A DNA stretch of 64,000 nt from VBDM01 sp963699535. GTDB lineage: Bacteria > Pseudomonadota > Gammaproteobacteria > Burkholderiales > SG8-39. The notes under the pieces are model-generated. The model searched no databases, was not told where the DNA came from, and saw nothing but the letters and a program-made list of their open reading frames with translations. This document shows positions 27,016 through 36,959 of the stretch, one piece after another. A program made the translations under genes and the position numbers. Each line of letters opens with the position of its first letter. Positions within the stretch are counted from its first letter, which is position 1. Location of the stretch: positions 317,472 to 381,471 of the forward strand of contig CAVOUJ010000011.1 of assembly GCA_963699535.1 (NCBI GenBank). The letters run 5' to 3'.

Positions 27016-28213
27016 ATGAAAATCCACGAATATCAGGCGAAGGAAATCCTGCAGGAAGTACGGCGTCGCGACGCCCCGCGGCGTTCCCTGCTTCTCGGTC
27101 GACGAGGCGGTCAAGGCGGCGAAGGACCTCGGCGGCAAGGTCTGGGTGGTGAAGGCGCAGATCCACGCCGGCGGCCGCGGCAAGGGCGGCGGCGTGAAGG
27201 TCGCGAAATCCGAGGCCGAGGTGCGCGAGTGGGCCGGAAAGATCCTCGGCATGATGCTCAAGACCCACCAGACCGGGCCCGAGGGGCAGAAGGTCAGGCG
27301 CCTCCTCATCGAGGAGGGCGCCGACATCAAGAAGGAGCTCTACGTCGGCATGGTGGTCGATCGCGGCACGCAGCGCGTGGCGCTGATGGCCTCCAGCGAA
27401 GGCGGCATGGACATCGAGGAGGTCGCGGCGAAGACGCCCGAGAAGATCCACAAGGTGTTCGTCGATCCGGGAACAGGGCTGAAGGACGCGGAAGCGGACG
27501 ATATCGCGAGGAAGATCGGCATCCCGCAGGCGGCCGTGTCCGCAGGCGCGGGCGATCCTGAAGGGGCTCTACAAGGCTTTCGACGAAACCGATTCGAGCC
27601 TCGCCGAGATCAATCCGCTGATCCTCACCGGCGACGGCCGCGTGGTCGCGCTCGACGCCAAGATCAACTTCGACGACAACGCGCTCTTCCGCCACCCCGA
27701 GCTCGCAGGCGCTGCGCGACCTCGACGAGGAGGATCCCGCCGAGGTCGAGGCGTCGAAGACACGACCTCAACTACATCCAGCTGGACGGCGACATCGGCT
27801 GCCTCGTCAACGGCGCGGGCCTCGCGATGGCGACCATGGACATCATCAAGCTCTACGGCGGGGCGCCGGCGAACTTCCTCGACGTCGGCGGCGGCGCGAC
27901 CACCGAGAAGGTCACCGAGGCCTTCAAGATCATGCTGAGGAACCCGGACCTGAAGGCGATCCTCGTCAACATCTTCGGCGGCATCATGAAATGCGACGTG
28001 ATCGCGGCGGGCGTGGTCGCGGCGGCGAGGCAGGTGAGCCTCAGGGTGCCGCTGGTCGTGCGCCTCGAAGGGCACCAACGTCGATCTCGGCAAGAAGATC
28101 CTCGCCGAGTCCGGGCTGCCGATCATTTCCGGCAGCAACATGGCCGACGCGGGACAAAAGGTCGTCGCCGCCGCCAAAGGACAAAGCGCCGCTCGCGGCG
28201 CGGGGAAAAATAA
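27016..28213 (+). CDS. sucC: Succinyl-CoA synthetase (ADP-forming) beta subunit, seven frameshifts
   Basis: Starts MKIHEYQAKEIL and keeps the ATP-grasp landmarks 'VVKAQIHAGGRGKGGGVK', 'LYVGMVVDRGTQRVALMAS', 'AEINPLILTGDGRVVALDAKI', 'LDVGGGATTEKVTEAFKI' and 'IFGGIMKCDVIA'. The reading frame shifts near 27055, 27539, 27702, 27761, 28069, ~28160 and ~28207. Each is one extra base, and removing them gives a normal ~390-residue protein ending at TAA 28211-28213, overlapping the sucD ATG. The last two sites are inferred from the need to reach that stop. It forms a heterotetramer with SucD in the TCA cycle. This is the densest error patch in the window. Confidence 0.88.
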
Positions 28214-29092
28214 TGTCGATCCTGATCAACAAGAACACCCGGGTGATGACTCAGGGCATCACCGGCAAGACCGGCCAGTTCCACACCAAGATGGGCAAGG
28301 AATACGCGAACGGCAGGAACTGCTACGTCGCCGGCGTCAACCCGAAGAAGCCCGGAGAATCGTACGAGGGCATTCCGATCTTCGCGACCGTCAAGGAAGC
28401 GAAGGAGAAGACCGGCGCCAACGTCAGCGTGATCTACGTGCCGCCGCCCTTCGCGGCGTCCGCGATCGACGAGGCGGTCGAGGCCGACCTCGATCTCGTC
28501 ATCTGCATCACCGAGGGCATCCCGGTGCGCGACATGATCACGACCAAGTACAAGATGCAGGGCAGGCGCACCAAGCTCATCGGCCCGAACTGCCCGGGCG
28601 TCATCACGCCCGACGAGATCAAGATCGGCATCATGCCGGGCCACATCCACAAGAAGGGCCGCATCGGCGTGGTGTCGCGCTCGGGAACCTTGACGTACGA
28701 AGCGGTCGGGCAGCTGATGGAACTGGGCCTCGGGCAGTCCTCCTGCGTCGGCATCGGCGGCGACCCGGTCAACGGCTTGAAGCACGTCGACGTGCTCAAG
28801 ATGTTCAACGACGATCCGGAGACCGACGCCGTCATCATGGTGGGCGAGATCGGCGGCTCGGACGAGGAGAACGCCGCGCTACTGGGTCAAGGCCAACATG
28901 AAGAAGCCGGTCGTCGGCTTCATCGCCGGCGTCACCGCGCCTCCGGGAAAACGCATGGGCCACGCCGGCGCGATCATCTCCGGCGGCAAGGGCACGGCGC
29001 AGGAGAAGCTCGCGGTGATGGAGGAGTGCGGGATCAAGGTGACCAAGAATCCCGCGGAGATGGGAAAGCTCCTCAAATCGGTGCTCAAGTAG
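28213..29092 (+). CDS. sucD: Succinyl-CoA synthetase alpha subunit, one frameshift
   Basis: MSILINKNTRVMTQGITGKTGQFH is the classic SucD start. The CoA-binding Rossmann domain is followed by 'IGPNCPGVITP' and the phosphohistidine loop 'RMGHAGAIISGG'. One extra base near 28876 (in 'ENAAYWVKANMKKP') moves the last ~65 residues into another frame, which ends 'LLKSVLK' at 29092. Corrected length is about 292 residues, normal for the family. Its ATG overlaps the probable sucC stop. Confidence 0.93.
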
Positions 29093-29112
29093 AGGCCGCG
29101 GCTCGGGGATTA

Positions 29113-29155
29113 TTGACGCCTGTCAAGCCTTTGCCCGCTGGCGCGGACGTAGAAT
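29113..29155 (+). promoter_or_regulatory. FNR-class II promoter of the formate dehydrogenase operon
   Basis: A perfect palindrome TTGAC GCCT GTCAA (29113-29126) is followed by a -10 hexamer TAGAAT (29150-29155). If the start of transcription is about 7 bp after the -10, the box is centred near -41.5, the class II activator position. The transcript would then begin at or next to the ATG at 29162. This suggests a leaderless mRNA, or that translation starts at a downstream codon. Confidence 0.65.
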
Positions 29156-29161
29156 TGTGAC

Positions 29162-30878
29162 ATGAACGATCGGGCCGCGTCGAAACCGCAGGGCAAGGGA
29201 GCGCGAGTCCGCTCGACGCCCAAGGGACGCCGCGTCGATCCCAAGGCGCGGGACGAAGTGCGCGCGCTGCTCGCTGACGATCCCCGCCGGCGCGACCTCC
29301 TGATCGAATACCTGCACCGCATCCAGGACCGCTACGGTCATCTCTCGGCCGCGCATCTCGTGGCGCTCGCCGACGAGATGAAGCTCGCGATGACCGAGGT
29401 CTACGAAGTCGCGACTTTCTATCATCACTTCGACGTGGTGAAGGAGGGTGAGGCGGCGCCGCCCGCGATCACCGTGCGCGTGTGCGACTCGATCGCCTGC
29501 GAGATGGCGGGCGCCGCCGAGTTGCTGACGAAGCTCCCCGGAATCCTCGGCCAGGACGTGCGCGTGCTGCACGCGCCCTGCATCGGCCGCTGCGAGACCG
29601 CGCCTGCCGCGGTCGTCGGACAGAATCCCGTTCCGCACGCGAGCGCGGACAAGATCGCTTCGCTCGTGAAGGCAAAGGCGGTCAAGCATCCGGCCGGCGA
29701 AGCATCGCACGGATCGTAGTCCCGCCTATATCGACTATGCGGCGTACCGCGCGAAGGGCGGCTACGCGCTCGCGAAGGCCTGCGTCGGCGGTGAGCGAAG
29801 AAGCGCGAGGACGTCATCGCCGTGATGGAGAACTCCGGCCTGCGCGGTCTGGGCGGCGCGGGGTTCCCCGCGGGACGCAAGTGGAAGGCGGTGCTCGCCG
29901 AGCCAGCGCCGCGGCTCCTCGCGATCAACATCGACGAGGGCGAGCCCGGAACGTTCAAGGACCGCTGGTACCTCGAGCGCGACCCGCACCGGTTTCTCGA
30001 GGGCGCGCTCATCGCCGCCTGGGCGGTCGGACATCGCCGAGATCTACATCTATCTGCGCGACGAATACCACGGCTGCCGCGCGATCCTGGAAAAGGAGAT
30101 CGCGGCGCTGCAAGCCGATCCGCCGTGCCCGCTGCCGCCGATTCATCTTCGTCGCGGCGCGGGCGCCTACATCTGCGGCGAGGAATCGGCGATGATCGAG
30201 TCGATCGAGGGCAAGCGCGGCATGCCGCGCCTGCGCCCGCCCTACGTCGCGCAGGTGGGCCTTTTCAACCGCCCCACGCTCGAGCACAACATGGAGACGC
30301 TGCACTGGGTGCGCGACATCCTGGAGCACGGTGCGGACTGGTTCGCATCGCAGGGCGGCAACGGCCGCAAGGGGCTGCGCTCGTTCTCCGTGAGCGGCCG
30401 CGTGAAGAAGCCCGGCGTGCATCTCGCGCCCGCCGGCATCACGGTGAAGGAACTGATCGCCGAGTACTGCGGCGGGATGCAGGATGGCCACAAGTTCTAC
30501 GGCTATCTTCCGGGCGGCGCCTCCGGCGGGATACTGCCCGCGTCGATGGCGGACATCCCGCTCGACTTCGATACGCTCAACCAGTACGGCTGCTTCATCG
30601 GCTCGGCCGCGATCGTGATTCTCTCCGACAACGACCGCGCCACGACGGCGGCGCGCAACCTGATGAAATTCTTCTCCGACGAGTCCTGCGGCCAGTGCAC
30701 GCCCTGCCGCGTGGGCACGGCCAAGGCCTTGAAGCTCATGGAAAAGCCGAAGTGGGATCAGCCGCTGCTGAAGGAATTGTCGCAGGCGATGATGGACGCC
30801 TCGATCTGCGGCTTGGGGCAGGCGGCGCCCAATCCCGTGCTCTCCGTGATGAAATACTTCCCGCACGAGGTCGCCTGA
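29162..30878 (+). CDS. NAD-dependent formate dehydrogenase, fused gamma-beta (NuoE-NuoF type) subunit, frameshifts
   Basis: The first ~165 residues are a NuoE/FdsG thioredoxin-like [2Fe-2S] module with cysteines in 'VCDSIACEMAG' and 'APCIGRCETAP'. A NuoF/FdsB module follows with the FMN/NADH region 'GGAGFPAGRKWKAV', 'GAGAYICGEESAMIESIEGKRG' and the N3 cluster 'ESCGQCTPCRVG'. A TAG at 29717 appears to end the first module. Removing one T gives 'ASHGSSPAYIDYAAYRAKGG', which runs straight into the second, so the two are probably one gene. Further shifts fall near 29790-29797 (two bases) and 30029. Corrected length is about 570 residues. It passes electrons from the FdsA-type subunit to NAD+. Confidence 0.82.
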
Positions 30879-30892
30879 TGGCGAGGTGAGCG

Positions 30893-33706
30893 ATGGACCG
30901 GATCAGCACAGCGCAGGCGGCGACGATGCCCGTCGAGTTCAAGCTGAACGGCAGGACCGTCGTCGGCCGCTCGGACGAAACCCTCATCGAGACCGCCAAG
31001 CACTACGGCATCGACATTCCGCACCTCTGCTACAAGGAGGGCTTGCGCCCCGACGGCAACTGCCGCGCCTGCGTGGTCGAGATCAAGGGCGAGCGCGTGC
31101 TCGCGCCCTCCTGCTGCCGCACCCCCAAGGACGGGATGGAAGTCACGACCGACAACGCGCGCGCGGTGGCCAGCCAGAAGATGGTGCTGGAGCTCCTGCT
31201 CTCCGACATCCCCGAGAAGTCCTACACGCTCGACTCCGAGCTCGATCGCTGGGCGAAGGCGCTGAAGGTCGGCAAGCCGCGCTTTCCCGTCGCGGCACCA
31301 GCCGAAAGCGGATCTCTCGCACGCGGCGATCGCGGTCAACCTCGACGCCTGCATCCAGTGCACGCGTTGCCTGCGCGCCTGCCGCGAGGAGCAGGTGAAC
31401 GACGTCATCGGCTACGCGTTCCGCGGCGAGCACTCCAAGATCGTCTTCGACCTCGACGATCCGATGGGCAATTCGACCTGCGTCGCCTGCGGCGAGTGCG
31501 TCCAGGCCTGTCCCGACCGGCGCGCTCATGCCGGCGCGCGAGGTCGGCAAGATCCAGGCCGACAAGACCGTGGACTCGGTCTGCCCCTATTGCGGCGTAG
31601 GGTGCCTGCTCACTTACAACGTCAAGGACAACAAGATCCTCTGGGTGCAGGGCCGCGACGGGCCCGCCAACTCGAGCCGCCTGTGCGTGAAGGGACGCTA
31701 CGGCTTCGACTACGTGCAGCACACGCATCGCCTCACGAAGCCGCTCATCCGCAAGCCCGGCGTGAAGAAGCACAAGGACTTCGTCGTCGATCCGGACAAC
31801 TGGTCCCAGGTGTTCCGCGAGGCGAGCTGGGAAGAGGCGCTCGATTTCGCCGCGAAAGGCCTGCGCGACATCCGCGACAAGTACGGCAAGAAATCGCTCG
31901 CCGGCTTCGGCTCGGCGAAAGGCACGAACGAAGAGGCCTATCTCTTCCAGAAGCTGGTGCGCACCGGCTTCGGCTCGAACAACGTCGACCACTGCACGCG
32001 CCTGTGCCACGCCTCGAGCGTCGCGGCGCTGATGGAAGGCATCAACTCCGGCGCGGTTTCGAACCAGGTGCGCGACGTGATGAAGGCGGAAGTGATCTTC
32101 CTCATCGGCGCCAATCCGACGGTGAACCATCCGGTCGCCGCGACCTGGATGAAGAACGCCGCGAAGGCCGGCGTGAAGCTGATCGTCGCCGACCCGCGGC
32201 GCGGCGAGCTCGCGCGCTACGCGACCTATTATCTGCAGTTCAAGGCCGACACCGACGTCGCGCTGCTGAACGCGATGCTGCACGTCATCGTCGAGGAGGG
32301 CCTCGTCAACGAGGCCTTCATCCGCGACCGCACTTCGGGCTACGAGGCGCTCGCCGAGAACGTGAAGAAGTTCTCGCCGGAGGCGATGGCGCCCATCTGC
32401 GGCATCGACGCGAAGACGATCCGCGAGGTCGCGCGCCTGTACGCGACCTCGAAAGGCTCGATGATCATGTGGGGCATGGGCATCTCGCAGCACGTGCACG
32501 GCACCGACAACGCGCGGTGCCTGATCGCGCTGGCTCTTTCGACCGGGCAGATCGGCAAGCCGGGCTCCGGCCTGCATCCCCTGCGCGGCCAGAACAACGT
32601 GCAGGGCGCCTCCGACTCCGGGCTGATCCCGATGTTCTATCCGGACTACCAGCGCGTCGCCACGCCCGAGGCCAAAGCGCGCTTCGAGAAGCTCTGGGGC
32701 ATGGAGCTCGACCCCAAGCCCGGCCTCACCGTGGTCGAGATCATCCATGCCGCGAAGAAGCGCGAGATCCGCGGCATGTACATCATGGGCGAGAACCCGG
32801 CGATGTCCGATCCCGACGTCGATCACGCCCGCGAGGCGCTCGCCACGCTCGATCACATGGTGGTGCAGGACATCTTTCTCACCGAGACCGCGTACCTTGC
32901 CGACGTGGTGCTGCCGGCGACGGCCTGGCCGGAGAAAGTCGGCACCGTCACCAACACCGACCGCATGGTGCAGCTCGGGCGCAAAGCGATCGAGCCGCCG
33001 GGCGAGGCCAAGGAAGACCTCTGGCTGATCAACGAGCTCGCCAAGCGCATGGGTCTCTCCTGGAATTACACGCACCCGCGCGAAGTGTTCGACGAGATGC
33101 GCCAGTGCATGGACTCGATCGCGGGCATCACCTGGGAGCGCCTCGAGCGCGATTCGTCGGTGACCTACCCCTGCGAGAAGGAAGGCGATCCGGGCGAGCC
33201 GGTCGTATTCACGACGCACTTTCCCGACGACCACCGGCCGCGGCAAGTTCGTTCCCGCGGACCTGATCTCGGCGGCGGAGCGCCCGGACGACCAGTACCC
33301 GATGGTGCTCATCACCGGACGACAGCTCGAGCACTGGCACACCGGCGCGATGACGCGCCGCGCCACGGTGCTCGATCACATCGAGCCCGAGCCGGTCGCT
33401 TCGTTCCATCCGCTCGACCTCGACCGGTTCGGGGTGAAGCCAGGCGAGATCGTCACCGTCGAATCGCGCCGCGGCAGGATCGCGCTCTACGCGCGCGCGG
33501 ACGAAGGCACGCCGGCTGGCGCGGTGTTCATCCCGTTCTGCTACTACGAGGCCGCGGCGAACCTGCTCACCAACCCGGTGCTCGACCCGTTCGGGAAGAT
33601 CCCGGAGTTCAAGTACTGCGCGGTGAAAATCACGAAAGGCGGCCCGGTCCCGGTGCACTCGAGTTTCGGCGGAGGCAAGGCGTTTTCCGAGCTGGGAACC
33701 GCGTAG
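30893..33706 (+). CDS. fdsA: Formate dehydrogenase catalytic (molybdenum) alpha subunit, three frameshifts
   Basis: An N-terminal [2Fe-2S] domain ('HLCYKEGLRPDGNCRACVVE') is followed by two [4Fe-4S] motifs ('CIQCTRCLRAC', 'CVACGECVQACP'), the Mo-domain cluster 'CPYCGVGC' and bis-MGD domains. The active-site residue is cysteine, not selenocysteine: 'HCTRLCHASSVAAL'. One-base insertions near 31310, 31513 and 33236 split the frame; corrected length is about 937 residues, as in FdsA. It oxidises formate to CO2 and hands electrons to the NuoEF-type subunit encoded 15 bp upstream. A terminator follows. Confidence 0.93.
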
Positions 33707-33717
33707 AAGGTCGAATG

Positions 33718-33752
33718 GGGCGCCGGGACTTCAGGTCCGGCGTCCGTTTTTT
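33718..33752 (+). terminator. Intrinsic terminator after fdsA
   Basis: A GC-rich stem (arms 33718-33729 and 33735-33745, one bulge) is followed by six T residues at 33747-33752. It lies between the fdsA stop and the fhs ribosome-binding site, so fhs should have its own promoter or depend on read-through. Confidence 0.75.
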
Positions 33753-33782
33753 CGGCTGAGATTCTTTCAGGAGAGGAGAGGC

Positions 33783-35459
33783 ATGTCATTGTCAGACATC
33801 GAAATCGCACAGCAGGCGAAGATGCTGCGCGTCGCCAAGATCGCCGAGAAACTCGGCATCCCCGAGGAGCATCTGGTTCCCTACGGCCATTACAAGGCCA
33901 AGGTATCGCTCGAGTACGTGGACAGCCTGAAGAGCCGCAAGGACGGCAAGCTGATCCTGGTGACCGCGATCACGCCGACGCCGGCAGGAGAGGGCAAGAC
34001 CACGACCACGGTCGGCCTGGGCGACGCGCTCAACCGCATCGGCAAAAAGGCGATCCTGTGCCTGCGCGAGCCCTCGCTCGGGCCGGTGTTCGGCATGAAG
34101 GGCGGCGCGGCGGGCGGCGGCTATGCCCAGGTGGTGCCGATGGAGGACATTAACCTGCACTTCACCGGCGACTTCAGCGCGATCGGCCTCGCCAACAACC
34201 TGCTGGCGGCGGCGATCGACAACCACATCCACCACGGCAACGAGCTCGGCATCGATGTGCGGCGTATCGCCTGGAAGCGCGTGGTGGACATGAACGACCG
34301 GGCGTTGCGCGACATCGTGGTCTCGCTCGGCGGGCCGGGCAACGGCTACCCGCGCCAGGACGGGTTCGACATCGTGGTGGCGTCCGAGATCATGGCGATT
34401 TTCTGCCTGGCAACTTCGCTGAAGGACTTGAAGACCCGCCTTGGGAACATCGTCATCGGCTATACCCGCGACCAGAAACCGGTGCGCGCCAAGGATCTCA
34501 AGGTGCATGGCGCGATGACCGTGCTCCTGAAGGACGCGCTCGCGCCGAACCTCGTACAGACGCTGGAGAACAACCCCGCGTTCATCCACGGCGGGCCGTT
34601 CGCCAACATCGCGCACGGCTGCAACTCCGTCATTGCCACACAGACCGCCCTGAAGCTCGCCGATTACGTCGTGACCGAGGCCGGGTTTGGCGCGGACCTC
34701 GGCGCGGAGAAGTTCATCGACATCAAGTGCCGCAAGTCGGGGCTGAGACCGAGCGCGGTGGTGATCGTGGCGACCGTGCGCGCCCTCAAGTATCACGGTG
34801 GCGTCGACCTCAAGGAAGTCAACAAGGAGAACCTGCCGGCGCTGGAGAAGGGCATCACCAACCTCGAGCGCCACGTGAACAACGTGCGCAACCACTACGG
34901 GCTGCCGTGCGTGGTATCGATCAACCGCTTCAATTTTGATACTCCCGCGGAAATCGAGCTGCTCAAGAAGAAGATGGCGCATCACGAAGCGCCGGTGATC
35001 CTGGCGACGCACTGGGCGGACGGCGGCAAGGGGGCGGAGCAGGTCGCGCGCACCGTGGTCGATCTGATCGAAAAGGTGCCGTCAAACTTCAAATTCGTCT
35101 ACGAGGACTCGCTGCCGTTGTGGGACAAGATCGGGACCATTGCCACCAAGATCTACGGCGCGAGCGAAGTCACCGCGGATGCCAAGGTGCGCGGCCAGAT
35201 CAAGAAGTTGCAGGAAGAAGGCTACGGCCACTACCCGGTGTGCGTGGCAAAGACCCAGTACTCGTTTTCGACCGATCCGCAGTTGCGGGCGGCGCCCTCC
35301 GGCCATGTGATTAACATCCGAGAAGTGCGGCTCGCCGCCGGCGCCGAGTTCGTGGTCATGGTGTGCGGCGACGTCATGACCATGCCGGGTCTGCCCAAGG
35401 TGCCTTCCGCCGAGAAAATCGACCTCACCGACGACGGCAAAGTGGTGGGGCTGTTCTGA
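33783..35459 (+). CDS. fhs: Formate-tetrahydrofolate ligase
   Basis: 558 residues, intact. The P-loop 'PTPAGEGKTTTTVGL' and the family signatures 'GGAAGGGYAQVVPMEDINLHFTGD' split around 'LHFTGDFSAI' and 'ANIAHGCNS' are all present. It activates formate with ATP to 10-formyl-THF and feeds the C1-folate pool; in this context the formate would come from oxalate. GGAGAGGAGAGG precedes the ATG. It sits directly after the formate dehydrogenase genes, so formate can be either oxidised or assimilated. Confidence 0.96.
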   Translation: MSLSDIEIAQQAKMLRVAKIAEKLGIPEEHLVPYGHYKAKVSLEYVDSLKSRKDGKLILVTAITPTPAGEGKTTTTVGLGDALNRIGKKAILCLREPSLGPVFGMKGGAAGGGYAQVVPMEDINLHFTGDFSAIGLANNLLAAAIDNHIHHGNELGIDVRRIAWKRVVDMNDRALRDIVVSLGGPGNGYPRQDGFDIVVASEIMAIFCLATSLKDLKTRLGNIVIGYTRDQKPVRAKDLKVHGAMTVLLKDALAPNLVQTLENNPAFIHGGPFANIAHGCNSVIATQTALKLADYVVTEAGFGADLGAEKFIDIKCRKSGLRPSAVVIVATVRALKYHGGVDLKEVNKENLPALEKGITNLERHVNNVRNHYGLPCVVSINRFNFDTPAEIELLKKKMAHHEAPVILATHWADGGKGAEQVARTVVDLIEKVPSNFKFVYEDSLPLWDKIGTIATKIYGASEVTADAKVRGQIKKLQEEGYGHYPVCVAKTQYSFSTDPQLRAAPSGHVINIREVRLAAGAEFVVMVCGDVMTMPGLPKVPSAEKIDLTDDGKVVGLF

Positions 35460-35464
35460 CCCGG

Positions 35465-35470
35465 TATAAT
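35465..35470 (+). promoter_or_regulatory. -10 element (TATAAT) upstream of terC
   Basis: A perfect TATAAT hexamer lies 55 bp before the terC ATG; a matching -35 is not obvious (GTGGTG at the right distance is poor). An 11-bp palindrome GTCGT-A-ACGAC follows at 35485-35495 and could be an operator. Confidence 0.5.
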
Positions 35471-35524
35471 GCGCGCCGCCCCATGTCGTAACGACAACCG
35501 CAGAACAAACCAAGACCGCGAACT

Positions 35525-36307
35525 ATGGAATTCCTGAGCGAGCTGCAGACCACCGCTTTCTGGACCGGGTTGCTGGCCATCATCTGGGTCAACATCATCC
35601 TCTCGGGGGACAACGCGGTGGTGATCGCGCTCGCGGCGCGCTCGTTGCCCGTGCACCAGCAAGGCAAGGCCGTGTTTTGGGGCGCGGGCGCGGCGGTCGT
35701 GCTGCGGATCATCCTCACGATCTTCGCGGTGGCATTGCTCAAGTTCCCCTACCTGAAGCTGGTCGGCGGCGCGCTGCTGTTCTGGATTGCGGTCAAGCTG
35801 CTGGTGCCCGAAGACGGCGGCGACGACGGCATCGAATCCAGCGACAATCTGCTGGCCGCGATCAAGACCATACTCATTGCCGACCTGGTGATGAGCCTCG
35901 ACAACGTGGTCGCCGTGGCGGCGGTGGCCAAAGGCAGCATCTTGCTCCTGATCCTCGGTCTGGCGATCAGCATCCCGCTCGTCATCTTCGGTGCGACCAT
36001 CTTGATGAATTTGATGGGGCGCTACCCGGTGATCGTCACAATAGGCGCGGCACTGATCGGCTACGTGGCGGGTGAAATGCTCGTGACCGACCCGGTCGTG
36101 ATCGAGTGGTTCACGGCCAACGCTCATTGGATGATCGATTTCGAGGTCTTTTCGATATTCGGCGCCAAGCTCGAACTATCAGCTGCCGGGCTGATCGGCG
36201 CAGCCATTGTCGTCGCGGCTGGCAGGTGGCTTGCCGCGCGCGCCGAGGCCGGGCGCAAAGAGATCGTGGACCTCGGCGAGGGCGACGAGTCCAAGGCGCC
36301 ACACTGA
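35525..36307 (+). CDS. TerC/YjbE family integral membrane protein
   Basis: 260 residues with seven or eight hydrophobic segments. Two family signatures are repeated in tandem: 'NIILSGDNAVVIALAARSLP' in the first half and 'DLVMSLDNVVAVAAVAKGS' in the second, with the membrane-embedded Asp residues that define TerC. YjbE/YkoY-type members export Mn2+ and metallate exoenzymes. The role here is not clear from its neighbours. The C-terminus is charged and cytoplasmic. Confidence 0.88.
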   Translation: MEFLSELQTTAFWTGLLAIIWVNIILSGDNAVVIALAARSLPVHQQGKAVFWGAGAAVVLRIILTIFAVALLKFPYLKLVGGALLFWIAVKLLVPEDGGDDGIESSDNLLAAIKTILIADLVMSLDNVVAVAAVAKGSILLLILGLAISIPLVIFGATILMNLMGRYPVIVTIGAALIGYVAGEMLVTDPVVIEWFTANAHWMIDFEVFSIFGAKLELSAAGLIGAAIVVAAGRWLAARAEAGRKEIVDLGEGDESKAPH

Positions 36308-36315
36308 GACGAGGA

Positions 36316-36341
36316 CCCCCTGGCGAAGGCTGGCCAGGGGG
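36316..36341. repeat. Stem-loop between terC and usp
   Basis: CCCCCTGGC, loop GAAGGCTG, GCCAGGGGG: a perfect 9-bp stem starting 9 bp after the terC stop. There is no T-run, so it may be an mRNA stabiliser or weak attenuator before the stress-protein gene. Confidence 0.5.
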
Positions 36342-36368
36342 ATTCAACGAGTAATCGAGGGCAAACTG

Positions 36369-36800
36369 ATGCTCAAATTTCTGGTGGCAGTGGACGGGTC
36401 GGCACCGTCGAACCGCGCGGTAGACCACTTGATGAAGCAGGTGGGCGTGCTCAAGGAGCCGGCCGAAGTCCACCTTCTTAATATCCAGCACCAGATTCCC
36501 TACGGCGGTCGGGTCAGTTCCGTGGTGGGTCACGACAAGATCGCGCAGTTCCACCGCGAGGAAGGCATGGCGGCGCTCAAGACCGCGATGCAAAAGCTCG
36601 ACGCCGCCAAGATCAAGTATCACCACCACATCGGCGTAGGAGGGGAAGCGGAGGTCATCTGCCAATACGCAGCAGAAAAGGGCTGCGACTACATCATCAT
36701 GGGCACTCGCGGCATGGGATCGGTATCCAATCTCGTCCTGGGATCGGTGGCGACGAAGGTGATCCACCTCTCGCCCGTGCCGGTGCTGCTCGTGAAGTGA
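36369..36800 (+). CDS. Universal stress protein, UspA family
   Basis: 143 residues from ATG 36369. The UspA fold has 'FLVAVDGSAPSNRAVDHL' at the start and the ATP-binding loop 'GTRGMGSVSNLVLGSVATKV' with 'SPVPVLLVK' at the end (G-2x-G-9x-G-S/T pattern). Usp proteins bind ATP and modulate survival under starvation or oxidative stress. It is in line with terC and precedes the TTT transporter promoter. Confidence 0.92.
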   Translation: MLKFLVAVDGSAPSNRAVDHLMKQVGVLKEPAEVHLLNIQHQIPYGGRVSSVVGHDKIAQFHREEGMAALKTAMQKLDAAKIKYHHHIGVGGEAEVICQYAAEKGCDYIIMGTRGMGSVSNLVLGSVATKVIHLSPVPVLLVK

Positions 36801-36832
36801 TCGGGAGTGGCGAGGAAAGCCGCCGCGGATAC

Positions 36833-36874
36833 TTGATTTCCGTCAAGGTCGCCGGGGTCTTTCCTCGCAATAAT
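36833..36874 (+). promoter_or_regulatory. FNR-class II promoter of the tctCBA operon
   Basis: The box TTGAT TTCC GTCAA (36833-36846) is followed by a -10-like AATAAT at 36869-36874. The spacing from box centre to -10 is about 29.5 bp, as at the fds and oxc promoters. A ribosome-binding site AAGGAGG precedes the ATG at 36960. Confidence 0.6.
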
Positions 36875-36959
36875 CCGAGCATCCGCGAGGGCGTTGACGG
36901 TGTCCGCGTCTGCGGTAGGATCACCGGTTTTCTGAGGACTTAAGCTAAGGAGGATTGTC

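Noticed and set aside
31990..32020. Selenocysteine in the formate dehydrogenase
   Set aside because: The active-site codon is TGC (Cys) in 'RLCHASS'; no in-frame TGA or SECIS-like element is seen.
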